This document shows, in pieces, positions 50,205 to 59,360 of a stretch of DNA of 64,000 bases (position 1 is its first letter; every line of letters begins with the position of its first letter). The notes under the pieces were generated by a model, which saw only the letters and a list, made by a program, of their open reading frames with translations, searched no databases and had not been told where the DNA came from. The DNA is taken from the NCBI RefSeq assembly GCF_049532985.1, contig NZ_CP186693.1:2976001-3040000 (forward strand). The letters are read 5' to 3'. Source of the stretch: Promicromonospora sp049532985 (GTDB lineage Bacteria; Actinomycetota; Actinomycetes; Actinomycetales; Cellulomonadaceae). Made by a program: the position numbers and the translations under genes.

Positions 50205-51505
50205 TCGCCCGGCGTCCACCAGGCCGACAGGCCGTCCTGGATGATGTCCGCCGCACCGGCCGCGTCGGTGTCACCGAGGAACAGCTTCTGGCCCGCCTCG
50301 CCCATCAGGTCGGTGCCGACCGGGTCGCCGTAGCGGTAGTCGACGAGCAGCAGGTACGGCGCGGGGTTCTCCTGGTACAGGTCCCACATCTCCTGCTGGA
50401 GGGGGTCGGAGTACTCGACGCCCGGGATGGGCGAGAACTGCTTGAGCTCGTCGGCCACGAGCTGCCCGAACTCGGGGCTCGCGAGCCAGCTCAGCAGCGC
50501 CTGGGCCTCCTCGGGGTGGTCCGTGGTGGCGGACAGGCCCCAGTTGCCGTCGGCATACCCCGGGGTGACCGGGTGGTCCAGCGCCGAGCCGGGCGGCGGC
50601 GGCACCTGGAACACGCCGAGGTCGAGGTCCGGGTTGGCGTCCTGGAAGAACGCCTGCTCGTACGAACCGCCGGCGAACATCGCCGCCTGCTCGGAGGTGA
50701 ACAGCACCTGCGCGTCCGTGTAGGGCACCCCGGTCACGTCGTCGGGCATGTACTGCTGGAGGTCCGCGAGCGTCTGGATCGAGTCGACGTAGGCCGGGTC
50801 GGTGAAGTCCGTCGCGCCGTCCCGCAGGGCCTGCTGGAAGTCCGCGCCGCCGTACTGGGCGGCCGTCAGGGCGTCGTGCACCGTGGGCACGAACCAGCCG
50901 TCGCGGGCGCCGACCGCCAGCGGCGTCACGTCCTTCTCCAGGAGGGTGTCGTTCAGGGCGATGAAGTCGTCCCACGTCTCCGGCTCCTCGAGGCCGTTCT
51001 CCTCGAAGATCCGGGTGTTGTAGTAGACCTGGATGGTCTGGGTGGCCAGGGGCACGCCGTAGACCGCACCGTCCTGGCGGCCGCGGGCGCCGTCGAGGGC
51101 GGCCTCGTCGAAGTCCGCGAGCGCCGGGACCAAGTCGTCGAGCGGCTCCAGGTTGCCGCCGTCGACGAGCGGCTGGAGCAGGCCGTAGGACCGCACCTGG
51201 GCGATGTCCGGGCCGTCCGAGCCGGTCAGGCCGGTGCGCAGGATCTGGTCGTACTCGGTGTTGAGGTGGGCCTGGAAGGTCACCGTGACACAGGGGTTGG
51301 CCTTCTCGAAGACGTCGAAGATCTGCTCGTAGGTCTTCACGTCCTCGGTGCGCCACGACCAGACGTCGAGCGCGACGGCGTCACCGTCGCACCCCTCCCC
51401 CGCGACCGCGCCGGGCTCGGGGCTGTCCGCGGACGGCGCGCAGGCGCCGAGGGTCAGCGCCACGAGGGCAGCGGCGGCGGTGGCGAGGGTCTTTCTGCGG
51501 CTCAT
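50201..51505 (-). CDS. Sugar ABC transporter substrate-binding lipoprotein
   Basis: This 434-residue protein has a lipoprotein signal (MSRRKTLATAAAALVALTLG then AC) and the fold of family 1 solute-binding proteins, with WSWRTEDVKTYEQIFDVFEK, ATQTIQVYYNTRIFEENGL and MFAGGSYEQAFF. It would capture an oligosaccharide outside the membrane. ATG 51505 is preceded by CAGCGT 7 nt upstream and TTGACA 17 nt further (51536-51541), a leaderless promoter of high quality. The sugar is unknown; the GH5 cellulase nearby suggests cello-oligosaccharides. Confidence 0.92.
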   Translation of the reverse strand: MSRRKTLATAAAALVALTLGACAPSADSPEPGAVAGEGCDGDAVALDVWSWRTEDVKTYEQIFDVFEKANPCVTVTFQAHLNTEYDQILRTGLTGSDGPDIAQVRSYGLLQPLVDGGNLEPLDDLVPALADFDEAALDGARGRQDGAVYGVPLATQTIQVYYNTRIFEENGLEEPETWDDFIALNDTLLEKDVTPLAVGARDGWFVPTVHDALTAAQYGGADFQQALRDGATDFTDPAYVDSIQTLADLQQYMPDDVTGVPYTDAQVLFTSEQAAMFAGGSYEQAFFQDANPDLDLGVFQVPPPPGSALDHPVTPGYADGNWGLSATTDHPEEAQALLSWLASPEFGQLVADELKQFSPIPGVEYSDPLQQEMWDLYQENPAPYLLLVDYRYGDPVGTDLMGEAGQKLFLGDTDAAGAADIIQDGLSAWWTPGE

Positions 51506-51512
51506 GCGGCGG

Positions 51513-51541
51513 ACGCTGCCGGTCGGAGGTCGAGGTGTCAA
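51513..51541 (-). promoter_or_regulatory. Promoter of the sugar importer operon
   Basis: TTGACA (51541-51536), a 17-nt spacer and CAGCGT (51518-51513) end 7 nt before the ATG at 51505. The A/T-richer palindromic stretch TTCG-AC-CGAA just upstream may be a repressor site. Confidence 0.6.
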
Positions 51542-51578
51542 GCATTTCGACCGAATCGATACGTCGTGTCGGGATCGG

Positions 51579-52712
51579 CTACCTGCCGCGGGTCGCGTGG
51601 CGCGCGATCCGCCGTGCGTCCGCCGCCATCTCCAGGAACATGCCGCTGATGGGGTTGGTGAATCCGGTGAAGTAGAGCCCGGGCGCGGCCGGACGGCCGT
51701 TGGTCGCCACGGGCTTGCCCCGCTCACCGAGCACACCGAGGTGGCCGACGACGGGTTCGAGCGAGCGCCGGTAGCCGGTGGCGGCGAGCACGACGTCGGG
51801 GGCCAGCCGGGCGCCGTCGGCCAGGACCACCTCGGCGCCGTCGAACCGCTCGACCGCCCCGACCACGCGCACCGTGCCGGCCTCGACGGCGGCGACCAGG
51901 CCGATGTCCTGCACGGGGATGGCGCCCTGGGCCACGCGCGTGGCCAGGCCCACCTCCGGGATCGGCAGGCCGAGGTGAGCCAGGTCGGGAAGGCTGGCCC
52001 GGCGGACGGGGACGCAGAGAGCGTCGACGAGGGCAGTCGGCAGGTGCCGGATGAGCAGGCCGGTGTACTGCGCGGCCCACGGCCCCTGGTTGCGCCGCAC
52101 GATGTGCGGAGGCGTCCGCACGGCGAGGTGCACGCTCGCCGCGCCGTTCTCGGCGAGGTCCTGCGCGATCTCGGCGCCCGTGTTGCCCACGCCCGCGACC
52201 AGCACGTGCTTGCCCGCGTAGGGGGCCGGGTTGCGGTAGCGGCTCGCGTGCACGACGTCGCCGGGGAAGCCGTCCTGGCCGGGCCAGTCCGGCAGGTGCG
52301 GGGTGTGGTTGTAGCCGGTCGCGACGACGACGACGTCCGCGGTGCGGGTGCCGTCGGTGGTGGTGATCGTCCAGCGGCGGGCGGCATCGCCGTCGGCGGC
52401 GGAGCGGTCCAGCCGGGTGACCTCGACGCCGTGCTCGACGTGCAGGCCGTGGTGGGCGGCGTACGCCTCCAGGTAGCGGACGACGTCGTCGCGGGCGACC
52501 CAGCGGCCGTACTCCCGCGGGATCGCCAGGCCGGGCAGCTTGGAGAGGCCGCGCGTGGTGTGCAGGTGCAGGCGGTCGTAGTGGTGCCGCCAGGCGTTGC
52601 CGACGTGCTCCGACTTCTCGAGCACGGTGACGTCGGCGCCCCTGTGCTGCAGGGTGGCTGCGGCGGCGAGGCCTGCGGGTCCGGCGCCGATGACGGACAC
52701 GGTGAGAACCAT
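51579..52712 (-). CDS. FMO-like flavin-dependent NAD(P)-linked oxidoreductase
   Basis: The 377-residue protein has an N-terminal FAD motif VIGAGPAGLAAAATL, then WRHHYDRLHLHTTRGLS, a second dinucleotide motif VLVAGVGNTGAEIAQDL and DVVVVATGYNHTP. This is the flavin-containing monooxygenase or thioredoxin-reductase-like family. ATG 52712 follows TACGCT by 6 nt, so it is leaderless. The cupin gene lies on the same strand 34 nt upstream. The substrate is unknown. Confidence 0.85.
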   Translation of the reverse strand: MVLTVSVIGAGPAGLAAAATLQHRGADVTVLEKSEHVGNAWRHHYDRLHLHTTRGLSKLPGLAIPREYGRWVARDDVVRYLEAYAAHHGLHVEHGVEVTRLDRSAADGDAARRWTITTTDGTRTADVVVVATGYNHTPHLPDWPGQDGFPGDVVHASRYRNPAPYAGKHVLVAGVGNTGAEIAQDLAENGAASVHLAVRTPPHIVRRNQGPWAAQYTGLLIRHLPTALVDALCVPVRRASLPDLAHLGLPIPEVGLATRVAQGAIPVQDIGLVAAVEAGTVRVVGAVERFDGAEVVLADGARLAPDVVLAATGYRRSLEPVVGHLGVLGERGKPVATNGRPAAPGLYFTGFTNPISGMFLEMAADARRIARHATRGR

Positions 52713-52746
52713 GGAGGGAGCGTAGTGCCCGGCGGACGGCGGCCGC

Positions 52747-53136
52747 TCAGTCGAGGGGCGGGCCCGCGAGGAGGTCGTGGTCACGGAGGGCCAGGGTGTC
52801 TGCCGAGGTCTCGACGATCACCGCGAGCAGGTCCGTGGTCGCGGTCGTCCGGTGGATCTCGCCGGGCTCCCAGACCGCGGCCTGGCCGGGCTCGATGTCC
52901 CAGCGCTCGTCGGCGTCGCCGTTCGCGCCCCGCGACGTGACGACGCCCTCGCCGGCCAGGACGGCGAAGATCTGGAGGGACGTGGCCGGGTGCTCGCCCA
53001 GCACGCCGCCGGCGACGATCCGGGCGACGTTCACGGTGGTGCGCTCGGCGTCGAGCACCTGCGGCAGGAAGTCCATGTCGACGCCTGCACTGCCGAACCG
53101 GGAGGTCTCTCGCGCCGGGAGCTGGATGATCCGCAC
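52747..53136 (-). CDS. Cupin-domain protein
   Basis: This 129-residue single-domain cupin has VLGEHPATSLQIFAVLAGEG, then IEPGQAAVWEPGEIHRTTAT. The metal site is partly kept (His in GEH, Glu, His in EIHR). Such proteins bind a metal and small ligand or sense redox state. It may act with the flavoprotein next to it. Start is GTG 53136. Confidence 0.8.
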   Translation of the reverse strand: MRIIQLPARETSRFGSAGVDMDFLPQVLDAERTTVNVARIVAGGVLGEHPATSLQIFAVLAGEGVVTSRGANGDADERWDIEPGQAAVWEPGEIHRTTATTDLLAVIVETSADTLALRDHDLLAGPPLD

Positions 53137-53289
53137 CGGACGATCTTCTCGCGGGTCCCTGGGTTCGTCATGGCCGCAGAGCAGGTGCCGGGCGGGTTGG
53201 AGTTCGTTCCCGTCAGGCGCAGCGCCGCCATCACGCAGGACGCCACCGCGCCGGGCGGCCGCCGCACCGGGCGGCCGCCGGCGGGTCGC

Positions 53290-54396
53290 CTAGAAGTCGT
53301 CCGGCGTGCGGATCTGGTCGCGGATCCAGGTGCCGGCCTCCTTGAGGCGGTCCGTGCCGTACGAGCCGCTGCCGCAGGTGCCCTCGGTGAAGACCGCGCC
53401 GGAACGGTGGTCGTCGGAGTAGTTCCAGTTGACCCAGCTGATCTTCTTCGACGCCGCCAGGTCGAGGTAGCGCTGCGCCATGGCGAAGTCGTTGGCGCCC
53501 TCCCCCGCGTAGTCCTGCGTGCCGAACTCCGTGATGAACATCGGGATGCGGTCCGCGGCGCGGGACAGCGCGTCCAGGTACTCCTGGCCTTGCGACGCCG
53601 CGTAGAAGTGGAACGTGTACATGACGTTGGAGGCGTCGACCGGGTTGTTCACGACCTCGGACTCGCTCGCCCCGTCGGAGACGCCCAGCGAGGACCAGGC
53701 ACGCGTGCCGAGCAGGATGACGGCGTCCGGGTCCTTCGCGCGGACCACCGGGACGATCTGCTCGTGGTAGCTCTTGATGGTCTGCCACGACACCCCGTTG
53801 GGCTCGTTCGCGACCTCGTAGATGATGTTGTTCCTGCCGTTGTTCCGCTCGGCGACGGCCGTGAAGAACGTCTTGGCGCGTTCGAGGTTGAAGTTGGGGT
53901 CGCCCGGGTCGAGCATGTGCCAGTCGACTATGGCGTACAAGCCGCGCTCGCTGAGCATGTCGATGTACTGGTTGACCAGGGCGGTGAACCGCGCCGGGTC
54001 GGTCTCGTAGCCGTCCTCCTGCACGTACGTCGAGATGCGCACGACGTCGGCGTTCCAGTCGTACGCGAGGGTGTCGAGCGACGCACCGTCCACGCACTGC
54101 GCGTACCACTGGGTGCCGTGCGTGCTCATGCCGCGCAGCTGGATCTGCTTGCCGTGCTCGTTGCACAGGCGGACGCCGCAGACGCTGAGCTGCCCGTTGG
54201 CCTCGACCGGTGTCACCGCCGCCGGTGCGGCGTCCGGCCCGTCGGACTCGGCCCCGGTCCCGGCCGGGGCCTCGGCGGCAGGCCCGGCGTGGACGGCGAC
54301 CGCCGGGGCCGACAGGCCCGGCGCGAGCGCGGCTCCTGTCAACAGCAGCGCGGCCGTGGCGACGGCGACGACGATCGGGGCGCGACGGAGGGCCAT
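53290..54396 (-). CDS. Secreted GH5-family endoglucanase (cellulase)
   Basis: The 368-residue protein has a signal peptide (about 1-36), a Pro/Ala-rich linker and a GH5 catalytic domain from about residue 68. Glu198 in YEVANEPNG is the acid/base and Glu290 in FITEFGTQ the nucleophile. It should cut internal beta-1,4 links in cellulose or related glucans outside the cell. No carbohydrate-binding module is present. Four cysteines (Cys73, Cys78, Cys101 and one in EGTCGSG) may form disulfides. Confidence 0.93.
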   Translation of the reverse strand: MALRRAPIVVAVATAALLLTGAALAPGLSAPAVAVHAGPAAEAPAGTGAESDGPDAAPAAVTPVEANGQLSVCGVRLCNEHGKQIQLRGMSTHGTQWYAQCVDGASLDTLAYDWNADVVRISTYVQEDGYETDPARFTALVNQYIDMLSERGLYAIVDWHMLDPGDPNFNLERAKTFFTAVAERNNGRNNIIYEVANEPNGVSWQTIKSYHEQIVPVVRAKDPDAVILLGTRAWSSLGVSDGASESEVVNNPVDASNVMYTFHFYAASQGQEYLDALSRAADRIPMFITEFGTQDYAGEGANDFAMAQRYLDLAASKKISWVNWNYSDDHRSGAVFTEGTCGSGSYGTDRLKEAGTWIRDQIRTPDDF

Positions 54397-54524
54397 GGGA
54401 GACCACCTCGGTTCGGGTCAGGGCGACGCCGGCGGCGGTGCCGGCCTGCTGGTCGCAGCGACGCTAGCAAGCACCGGCCCGGGTGAATATCGGGGATTCC
54501 CACACTCCCGGCCGGCGCCACCCC

Positions 54525-55187
54525 TCAGTACGCGGCGAGCCCGTTCTGGTAGGCCCAGACCACCGTCTGGAGGCGGTCGCGCGTGCCGATCTTGGCCATC
54601 GCGCGCCCCAGGTGGGACTTCACCGTGCTCGTCTCGACCACGAGCGCCTCCGCGATCTCCGCGTTCGACAGCCCCCGTGCGAGCTGCCGCACGATCTCCG
54701 CCTCCCGCGCCGTGAGCTGCGCCGCGGCGTCCGACGCCGGAGCGGGCGGGGCCTTGCGCCGCGCGAACTCCGTGATGACGCGGCGGGTCACCGCCTGGTC
54801 GATGAGCCCGTGGCCGTCGGCGAGGCGCCGGACGGCGTCGATCAGCTCCTCGGGCTCGCAGTCCTTGAGGATGAACCCGCCGGCGCCGGCCTCCAGTGCA
54901 CCGAAGACGTACTCGTCGAGGTCGAACGTCGTCACGACCAGCACGGCCGGCGTCGTCCCTCCGTCGTCCGGGCGGGCCGTGATCTCGCGCGTCGCGGCGA
55001 GCCCGTCGCCGCCCGGCATGCGCACGTCCATGCAGACGACGTCGGGGCGGTGCCGCCGCACGAGCTCCACCGCCGTCGGCCCGTCCGAGGCCTCGGCCAC
55101 CACCTCGATGTCGTCGGCCTGTTCCAGCAGGAACCGGAATCCCGCACGGACCACCGCCTGGTCGTCGACGAGCACGACCCTGATCAT
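54525..55187 (-). CDS. NarL/LuxR-type response regulator
   Basis: This 220-residue regulator has the phospho-acceptor Asp54 in VVCMDVRMPGG, FILKDCEPEELIDAV, and a C-terminal LuxR helix-turn-helix (LTAREAEIVRQLARGLSNAE, then VKSHLGRAMAKIG). ATG 55187 overlaps the histidine kinase stop by 4 nt, so the pair is co-translated. It should control genes after phosphorylation by that kinase. Confidence 0.95.
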   Translation of the reverse strand: MIRVVLVDDQAVVRAGFRFLLEQADDIEVVAEASDGPTAVELVRRHRPDVVCMDVRMPGGDGLAATREITARPDDGGTTPAVLVVTTFDLDEYVFGALEAGAGGFILKDCEPEELIDAVRRLADGHGLIDQAVTRRVITEFARRKAPPAPASDAAAQLTAREAEIVRQLARGLSNAEIAEALVVETSTVKSHLGRAMAKIGTRDRLQTVVWAYQNGLAAY

Positions 55188-56530
55188 CCCTGTCCCCCTT
55201 CGCCGGGCGCCGCGGGCGCCGCCACGGGCACCGTACCCGTGCTCTCGTGGTGCAGCGGGAGCGTGAGCAGCACCCGCCATCCGCCGGACGGCGTGGCGCC
55301 GGTGGAGAGCGTCGCCCCGACGAGCTGCGCCCGCTCCTGCATGCCGATCAGGCCCATCCCCCGGCGGTTCTCGTCGCGGCCCGGCGTCGTGCCCGGGGCG
55401 GGACCGTTCACCACCTCCAGGGCGACCTCCCGCGCCCCGAACCGGACGGTGAGCCGCACCGGCGCACCGGGTGCGTGCTGGCGCGCGTTGGACAGCGACT
55501 CCTGCGCGACCCGGTAGAACGCCGCGTCCGCGATCGGGGCGAGCGGCCGCGGCGTCCCCTCGCGGACCAGCTCCACGTCCGCGCCGAGCGTCCGCGCCGT
55601 CCGCACCAGGCCGTCGAGGGCGCCGAGGCCCGGCGGCGGCGCGTCGTAGGCGTCCTCGGTACCGGGACGCTCACGAAGCACCCCGACGATGAGCCGCAGG
55701 CTCTCGAGCGTCTCCTTGCCCTGCCTGCGGATCCAGGCGGCGCCCTGCTTCGCGGCCTCGGGGTCGCCGTCGATCTGCCGCTCGACCGCGGCCGCCTGCA
55801 CCACCAGCCCCGAGAGGTGGTGCGCGGCGACGTCGTGCAGCTCGCGGGCCATGCGCGACCGCTCCGCGACGATCGCAGCCTGGGTGGTGGCCCGCTGGGT
55901 GCGCACGGCCTCGGCGGCCCGGAGACGGAGCAGCTCGGTGTAGCCGCGGCGCGTGGCGACCGCGTTGCCGATCAGGGCGCACACCAGGTAGGTGAGCACG
56001 CCGGACACGAGGTGGTTGAGCACCGGGACCATCAGCCCGTTCCCGGTGACGACGACCGTCCCCGCCGCCGCGAGCGCCGCGACCAGGGCCGCGGCACCCG
56101 TGACGGTCAGAGCCCGGCGGGCGGGCAGCAGCAGGCCCACGGTGTAGCCGGCGACGACCTGCGCGATGCCGCCGATCGACAGGTCGTCCGGCGAGGCCAT
56201 GATGATGACGACCTGGCACGCCACGACCAGGCCGAGGCACAGGACCGGCCGGACCCGGCGCAGCACCAGCGGCACCGCCTGCGCGCACACGGCCACCGCG
56301 AGCACCACGCCCTGCACCGGGCCGAGCACGAGGCCCTCCTGCCCGAGCACCTGCCCGAACAGCCCGGCCAGGAGGGCGGCGGTGACGGCCAGGACGGCCG
56401 CGGCAAGCAGGGCGTCCCGGGCGAGCACCCCGGTGATGCCCGCCCGGGTGAGCAGCGTGTCGAGCCAGCCGCGGCGGGGCAGGGGCAGCACCGGGTCGTC
56501 GCTCGCCGTGGGGCCGTCCGTCGTGGGCAT
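55184..56530 (-). CDS. Sensor histidine kinase, HisKA_3 type
   Basis: The 448-residue kinase has about six or seven membrane helices in its first 210 residues, without a large outside domain, then the phosphorylated His in MARELHDVAAHHLSGLVV and an ATPase domain with NRRGMGLIGMQERAQLVGA. ATG 56530 follows TATCGT by 7 nt, so an internal leaderless start inside the serine hydrolase operon is possible. It begins 2 nt after the stop of the serine hydrolase gene. Confidence 0.93.
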   Translation of the reverse strand: MPTTDGPTASDDPVLPLPRRGWLDTLLTRAGITGVLARDALLAAAVLAVTAALLAGLFGQVLGQEGLVLGPVQGVVLAVAVCAQAVPLVLRRVRPVLCLGLVVACQVVIIMASPDDLSIGGIAQVVAGYTVGLLLPARRALTVTGAAALVAALAAAGTVVVTGNGLMVPVLNHLVSGVLTYLVCALIGNAVATRRGYTELLRLRAAEAVRTQRATTQAAIVAERSRMARELHDVAAHHLSGLVVQAAAVERQIDGDPEAAKQGAAWIRRQGKETLESLRLIVGVLRERPGTEDAYDAPPPGLGALDGLVRTARTLGADVELVREGTPRPLAPIADAAFYRVAQESLSNARQHAPGAPVRLTVRFGAREVALEVVNGPAPGTTPGRDENRRGMGLIGMQERAQLVGATLSTGATPSGGWRVLLTLPLHHESTGTVPVAAPAAPGEGGQG

Positions 56531-56532
56531 CG

Positions 56533-58653
56533 TCAGTACGATACCGACGGCGCCAGCAGGCGGAACTCGACGGCGAACCACGCGACGCCGGCCAGGGCGA
56601 GCAGCACGAGGAGCGTGCCGAGCACGCGCCGCCAGCCGTGGCGGTGCCGGACGGCGTCCACGACCTGGAGCACCGCGGGGACGAGCCCGAGCACACCGAC
56701 CGCCTGGACCGCCTGGAGCTGGCGCAGCGAGAGCTCGGTGACGTCCTGGAGGCTCATCACCGTCAGGACCGTGGCGGTCCAGCCGCCGGCGGCGAGCAGC
56801 ACGGCGACGGCCGCGATCCTGGTCAGGAGCCGGGACACCCGTCCGGTGCGCTCCGGCAGGGACGGCGCGCCCTGGGGCAGTGCCCGCCGGCGCACCCGGC
56901 GCCGGATCGCGCCGACCGGCCACGCGACGACCGTCACCAGCAGGATCAGCAGCGACACGCCGAGCACCGGGAGCGCGACGGCGGGGTTGCGCTCGGGCTG
57001 GGCGGGCAGCATCGCGAAGGCGCCCTCGAAACCGATCGCGTCGACCTTCCCGTCCTCGACCCGTACGGCGACGGTGCGCTGCCCGCCGACCTCGCGGTAG
57101 ACCCAGGGCGAGACCTCCTCGTAGACGGCGGGCTCGGCGCTCGCGGGGCCGGGGGTGAACAGCAGCCGCCCGTCCTGCCGGGCCGTGACCTGCGTGACGC
57201 TGAAGGCGTCGAGCATCGCGAGGAAGGTGCTGTGCATGCCGCGTGAGGCGACGTAGCTGCCCTCGACCAGGGCCGCGTGCTCGGCGGCGGTGGCCTTGTC
57301 GACGGTGCCGGCCGCGGGGGCGGCGTCGGCGGGAAAGTAGCGGTCGGTGAAGCCGTGCAGCACGGACTCCCGCAGGGTGAGGGTCGCGTACGGGGAGGCG
57401 CCCGTGCTGTTCAGCGAGACGAAGATGCCGGTGCGCTCCTCGGGGTAGATCTGCAGGTGGGAGTGGAAGTAGTTGGTGTCGCCGCCGTGGCCGACGATCC
57501 GGTGCCCGTTGCGGCTCTCGTCGAACCAGCCGAGCGCCATGCCCGGGGCGCCCGCGAGCGTGCCCAGGGTGCTCTCGTCGAGCGCCGGGCTCTGCATGAG
57601 CTCACGGGTGGCCGGGGTGAGCAGGGTGCCGGCGCCGGGTTCGCCGAGCTGGGCGAGCATGAACCGGGCCATGTCGGGCGCCGTCGCGCTCAGGGCGCCG
57701 GCCGGGGACGTCCCGACGATCTCGAACCCACCCGGCGCGTCGGCGGCGGACGGGTACCCGTTCGACATCTGGTCGCGCAGCCCGGCGGGCAGCGGCTGCT
57801 CGAACGTCGACGACGTCATCCCCGCCGGCTCCAGGACGTTGCGGCGGACGTACTCCTCGAACGGCACGCCGCTGACCCGCTCGACGATGTAGCCCGCCAG
57901 GGCGTTGCCGTAGTTCGAGTACGCGGGCACCGTGCCCGGCTCGAAGACCTGCTCGGGCGGCTCGGTGGCCAGCGCGTCGCGCAGCACGGGCGACTCGTCG
58001 CCCGTGCCGATCAGCCCGTCGATGCGCTCCTCGAAGCCCGCGGTGTGGGTGAGCAGGTGGCGCAGGGTCATCGGCTCGTCGAAGTTCCGCGGCACGTCGA
58101 AGTCGAGGTACTCGGCGACGTCCGTGTCCAGGTCGAGGTCGCCGCGCTCGACGAGCTGCATCGCCGCGGTGGCCGTGAACAGCTTGGACACCGAACCGGG
58201 GCGGAACAGCGTCCGCTCGGGGTCGACCGGTACGGGGTCGCCGCCCGTCGTCCCGGTGTCCGCGTACCCGTACCCGCGGGTGGTGACGATCTCGCCGTCG
58301 TGCACCACCGTGACGACGCCGCCCGCGATGCCCGCGTTCTCCAGCGCGGCCGGCAGCAGGCCGTCGAGCCAGGCCTCGACGTCGGGCCGGTCCAGGGTGT
58401 GGGCCTCGGCCGGGGCCACCACGGGCGGTGGCGGTGTCGGCTCGGCGGCGGCTGCGGCGGGCGTGGCGCCGGCCGCCGGTGCGGCCGCGAGGCCGACCGC
58501 CAGGCCGAGCCCGACCAGCGCGGCGGCGACCCGGTGGGCGACGCGCGGTCCGCGGGCGGACGCCGCCGGGCGCGGGACCACGCCGTGCGGCCCGGGCCGG
58601 GGCGGGCCGCCGTCGGGCAGCTCTGCGGGGGTGTGGGGGTGGGACGGGGACAT
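56533..58653 (-). CDS. Serine hydrolase (class C beta-lactamase/DD-peptidase-like) with membrane tail
   Basis: This 706-residue protein has a membrane/signal segment around residues 42-62, a beta-lactamase-like domain with SxxK (Ser154 to Lys157 in RPGSVSKLFT) and a YSN motif (PAYSNYGN), and, after about residue 590, four membrane helices. Such proteins are penicillin-binding-protein-like esterases or peptidases acting outside the membrane. Operon position before a sensor kinase suggests cell-wall sensing or response. ATG 58653 has GAGGAG upstream. Confidence 0.88.
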   Translation of the reverse strand: MSPSHPHTPAELPDGGPPRPGPHGVVPRPAASARGPRVAHRVAAALVGLGLAVGLAAAPAAGATPAAAAAEPTPPPPVVAPAEAHTLDRPDVEAWLDGLLPAALENAGIAGGVVTVVHDGEIVTTRGYGYADTGTTGGDPVPVDPERTLFRPGSVSKLFTATAAMQLVERGDLDLDTDVAEYLDFDVPRNFDEPMTLRHLLTHTAGFEERIDGLIGTGDESPVLRDALATEPPEQVFEPGTVPAYSNYGNALAGYIVERVSGVPFEEYVRRNVLEPAGMTSSTFEQPLPAGLRDQMSNGYPSAADAPGGFEIVGTSPAGALSATAPDMARFMLAQLGEPGAGTLLTPATRELMQSPALDESTLGTLAGAPGMALGWFDESRNGHRIVGHGGDTNYFHSHLQIYPEERTGIFVSLNSTGASPYATLTLRESVLHGFTDRYFPADAAPAAGTVDKATAAEHAALVEGSYVASRGMHSTFLAMLDAFSVTQVTARQDGRLLFTPGPASAEPAVYEEVSPWVYREVGGQRTVAVRVEDGKVDAIGFEGAFAMLPAQPERNPAVALPVLGVSLLILLVTVVAWPVGAIRRRVRRRALPQGAPSLPERTGRVSRLLTRIAAVAVLLAAGGWTATVLTVMSLQDVTELSLRQLQAVQAVGVLGLVPAVLQVVDAVRHRHGWRRVLGTLLVLLALAGVAWFAVEFRLLAPSVSY

Positions 58654-58820
58654 CGTCGTGCTCCTCGGGTTCGGCGGGTCTCCGGACTGGTTCTTCCGGA
58701 CACCACCACCCTGTCGGCCGGTCGCCCGCACCACATCGGGCACGGGTACCCACCTGACCTGCGACCTTTGGTGGAGACGATCTCCTCCCCGTGGAGGGCG
58801 TGCGTGAGTAGGCTCGGCGC

Positions 58821-59360
58821 GTGATCACCTCGGAGATGGTGTCGATCCTGTCGGTGGGGCTGCCGGCGGTGGGTGCGCTGGTGTCGGCGCTCGTCTCGTT
58901 CCTCGGTGTCCTGCCCGGCACGGAGCGCCGGCTGCACCGCCTGGTGGCCATCCACCGGGACATGCCCGACGGCCACGGCAAGGCGGCCCTGGAGGACGCG
59001 CTCAACGAGCTGGCGGTGCGCACGGCCCGCCGCGCGGTGTCGGGCCGGGTGGACCGCAGGCCGCAGCGCCCGCGCCGCCGGGTGGACGGGGCCAAGGTGA
59101 CCATGGTCGTCATCGTGGTCCTCGTGGGCGGGGGCCTGGCCTGGTTCTTCTGGTGGCTCGGGACGCTGGCACCCTGGGCCTTCCTGCAGTGGACGCTGTG
59201 GGTCGTGGCCGCCCTGGTGACCGTGTTCACGACGTTCGTCGTGACGCTCGACAACGTCTTCAAGGACGACGACGCGGCACCGCGCCGGGGGACGGCGGAG
59301 CCCGCGGAGACCGAGGCGGACCCCGGCACCGCTGCCTCCACCCCGGGGACGGACCGGTGA
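58821..59360 (+). CDS. Membrane protein of unknown function
   Basis: This 179-residue protein has an N-terminal hydrophobic segment, a basic loop (RRPQRPRRRVDG), and two strong helices (VTMVVIVVLVGGGLAWFF and TLWVVAALVTVFTTFVVTL), with a disordered acidic tail. It is not recognised. GTG 58821 follows TAGGCT by 6 nt. Its stop overlaps the next start (GTGA), so it is co-translated with the epimerase gene. Confidence 0.65.
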   Translation: MITSEMVSILSVGLPAVGALVSALVSFLGVLPGTERRLHRLVAIHRDMPDGHGKAALEDALNELAVRTARRAVSGRVDRRPQRPRRRVDGAKVTMVVIVVLVGGGLAWFFWWLGTLAPWAFLQWTLWVVAALVTVFTTFVVTLDNVFKDDDAAPRRGTAEPAETEADPGTAASTPGTDR

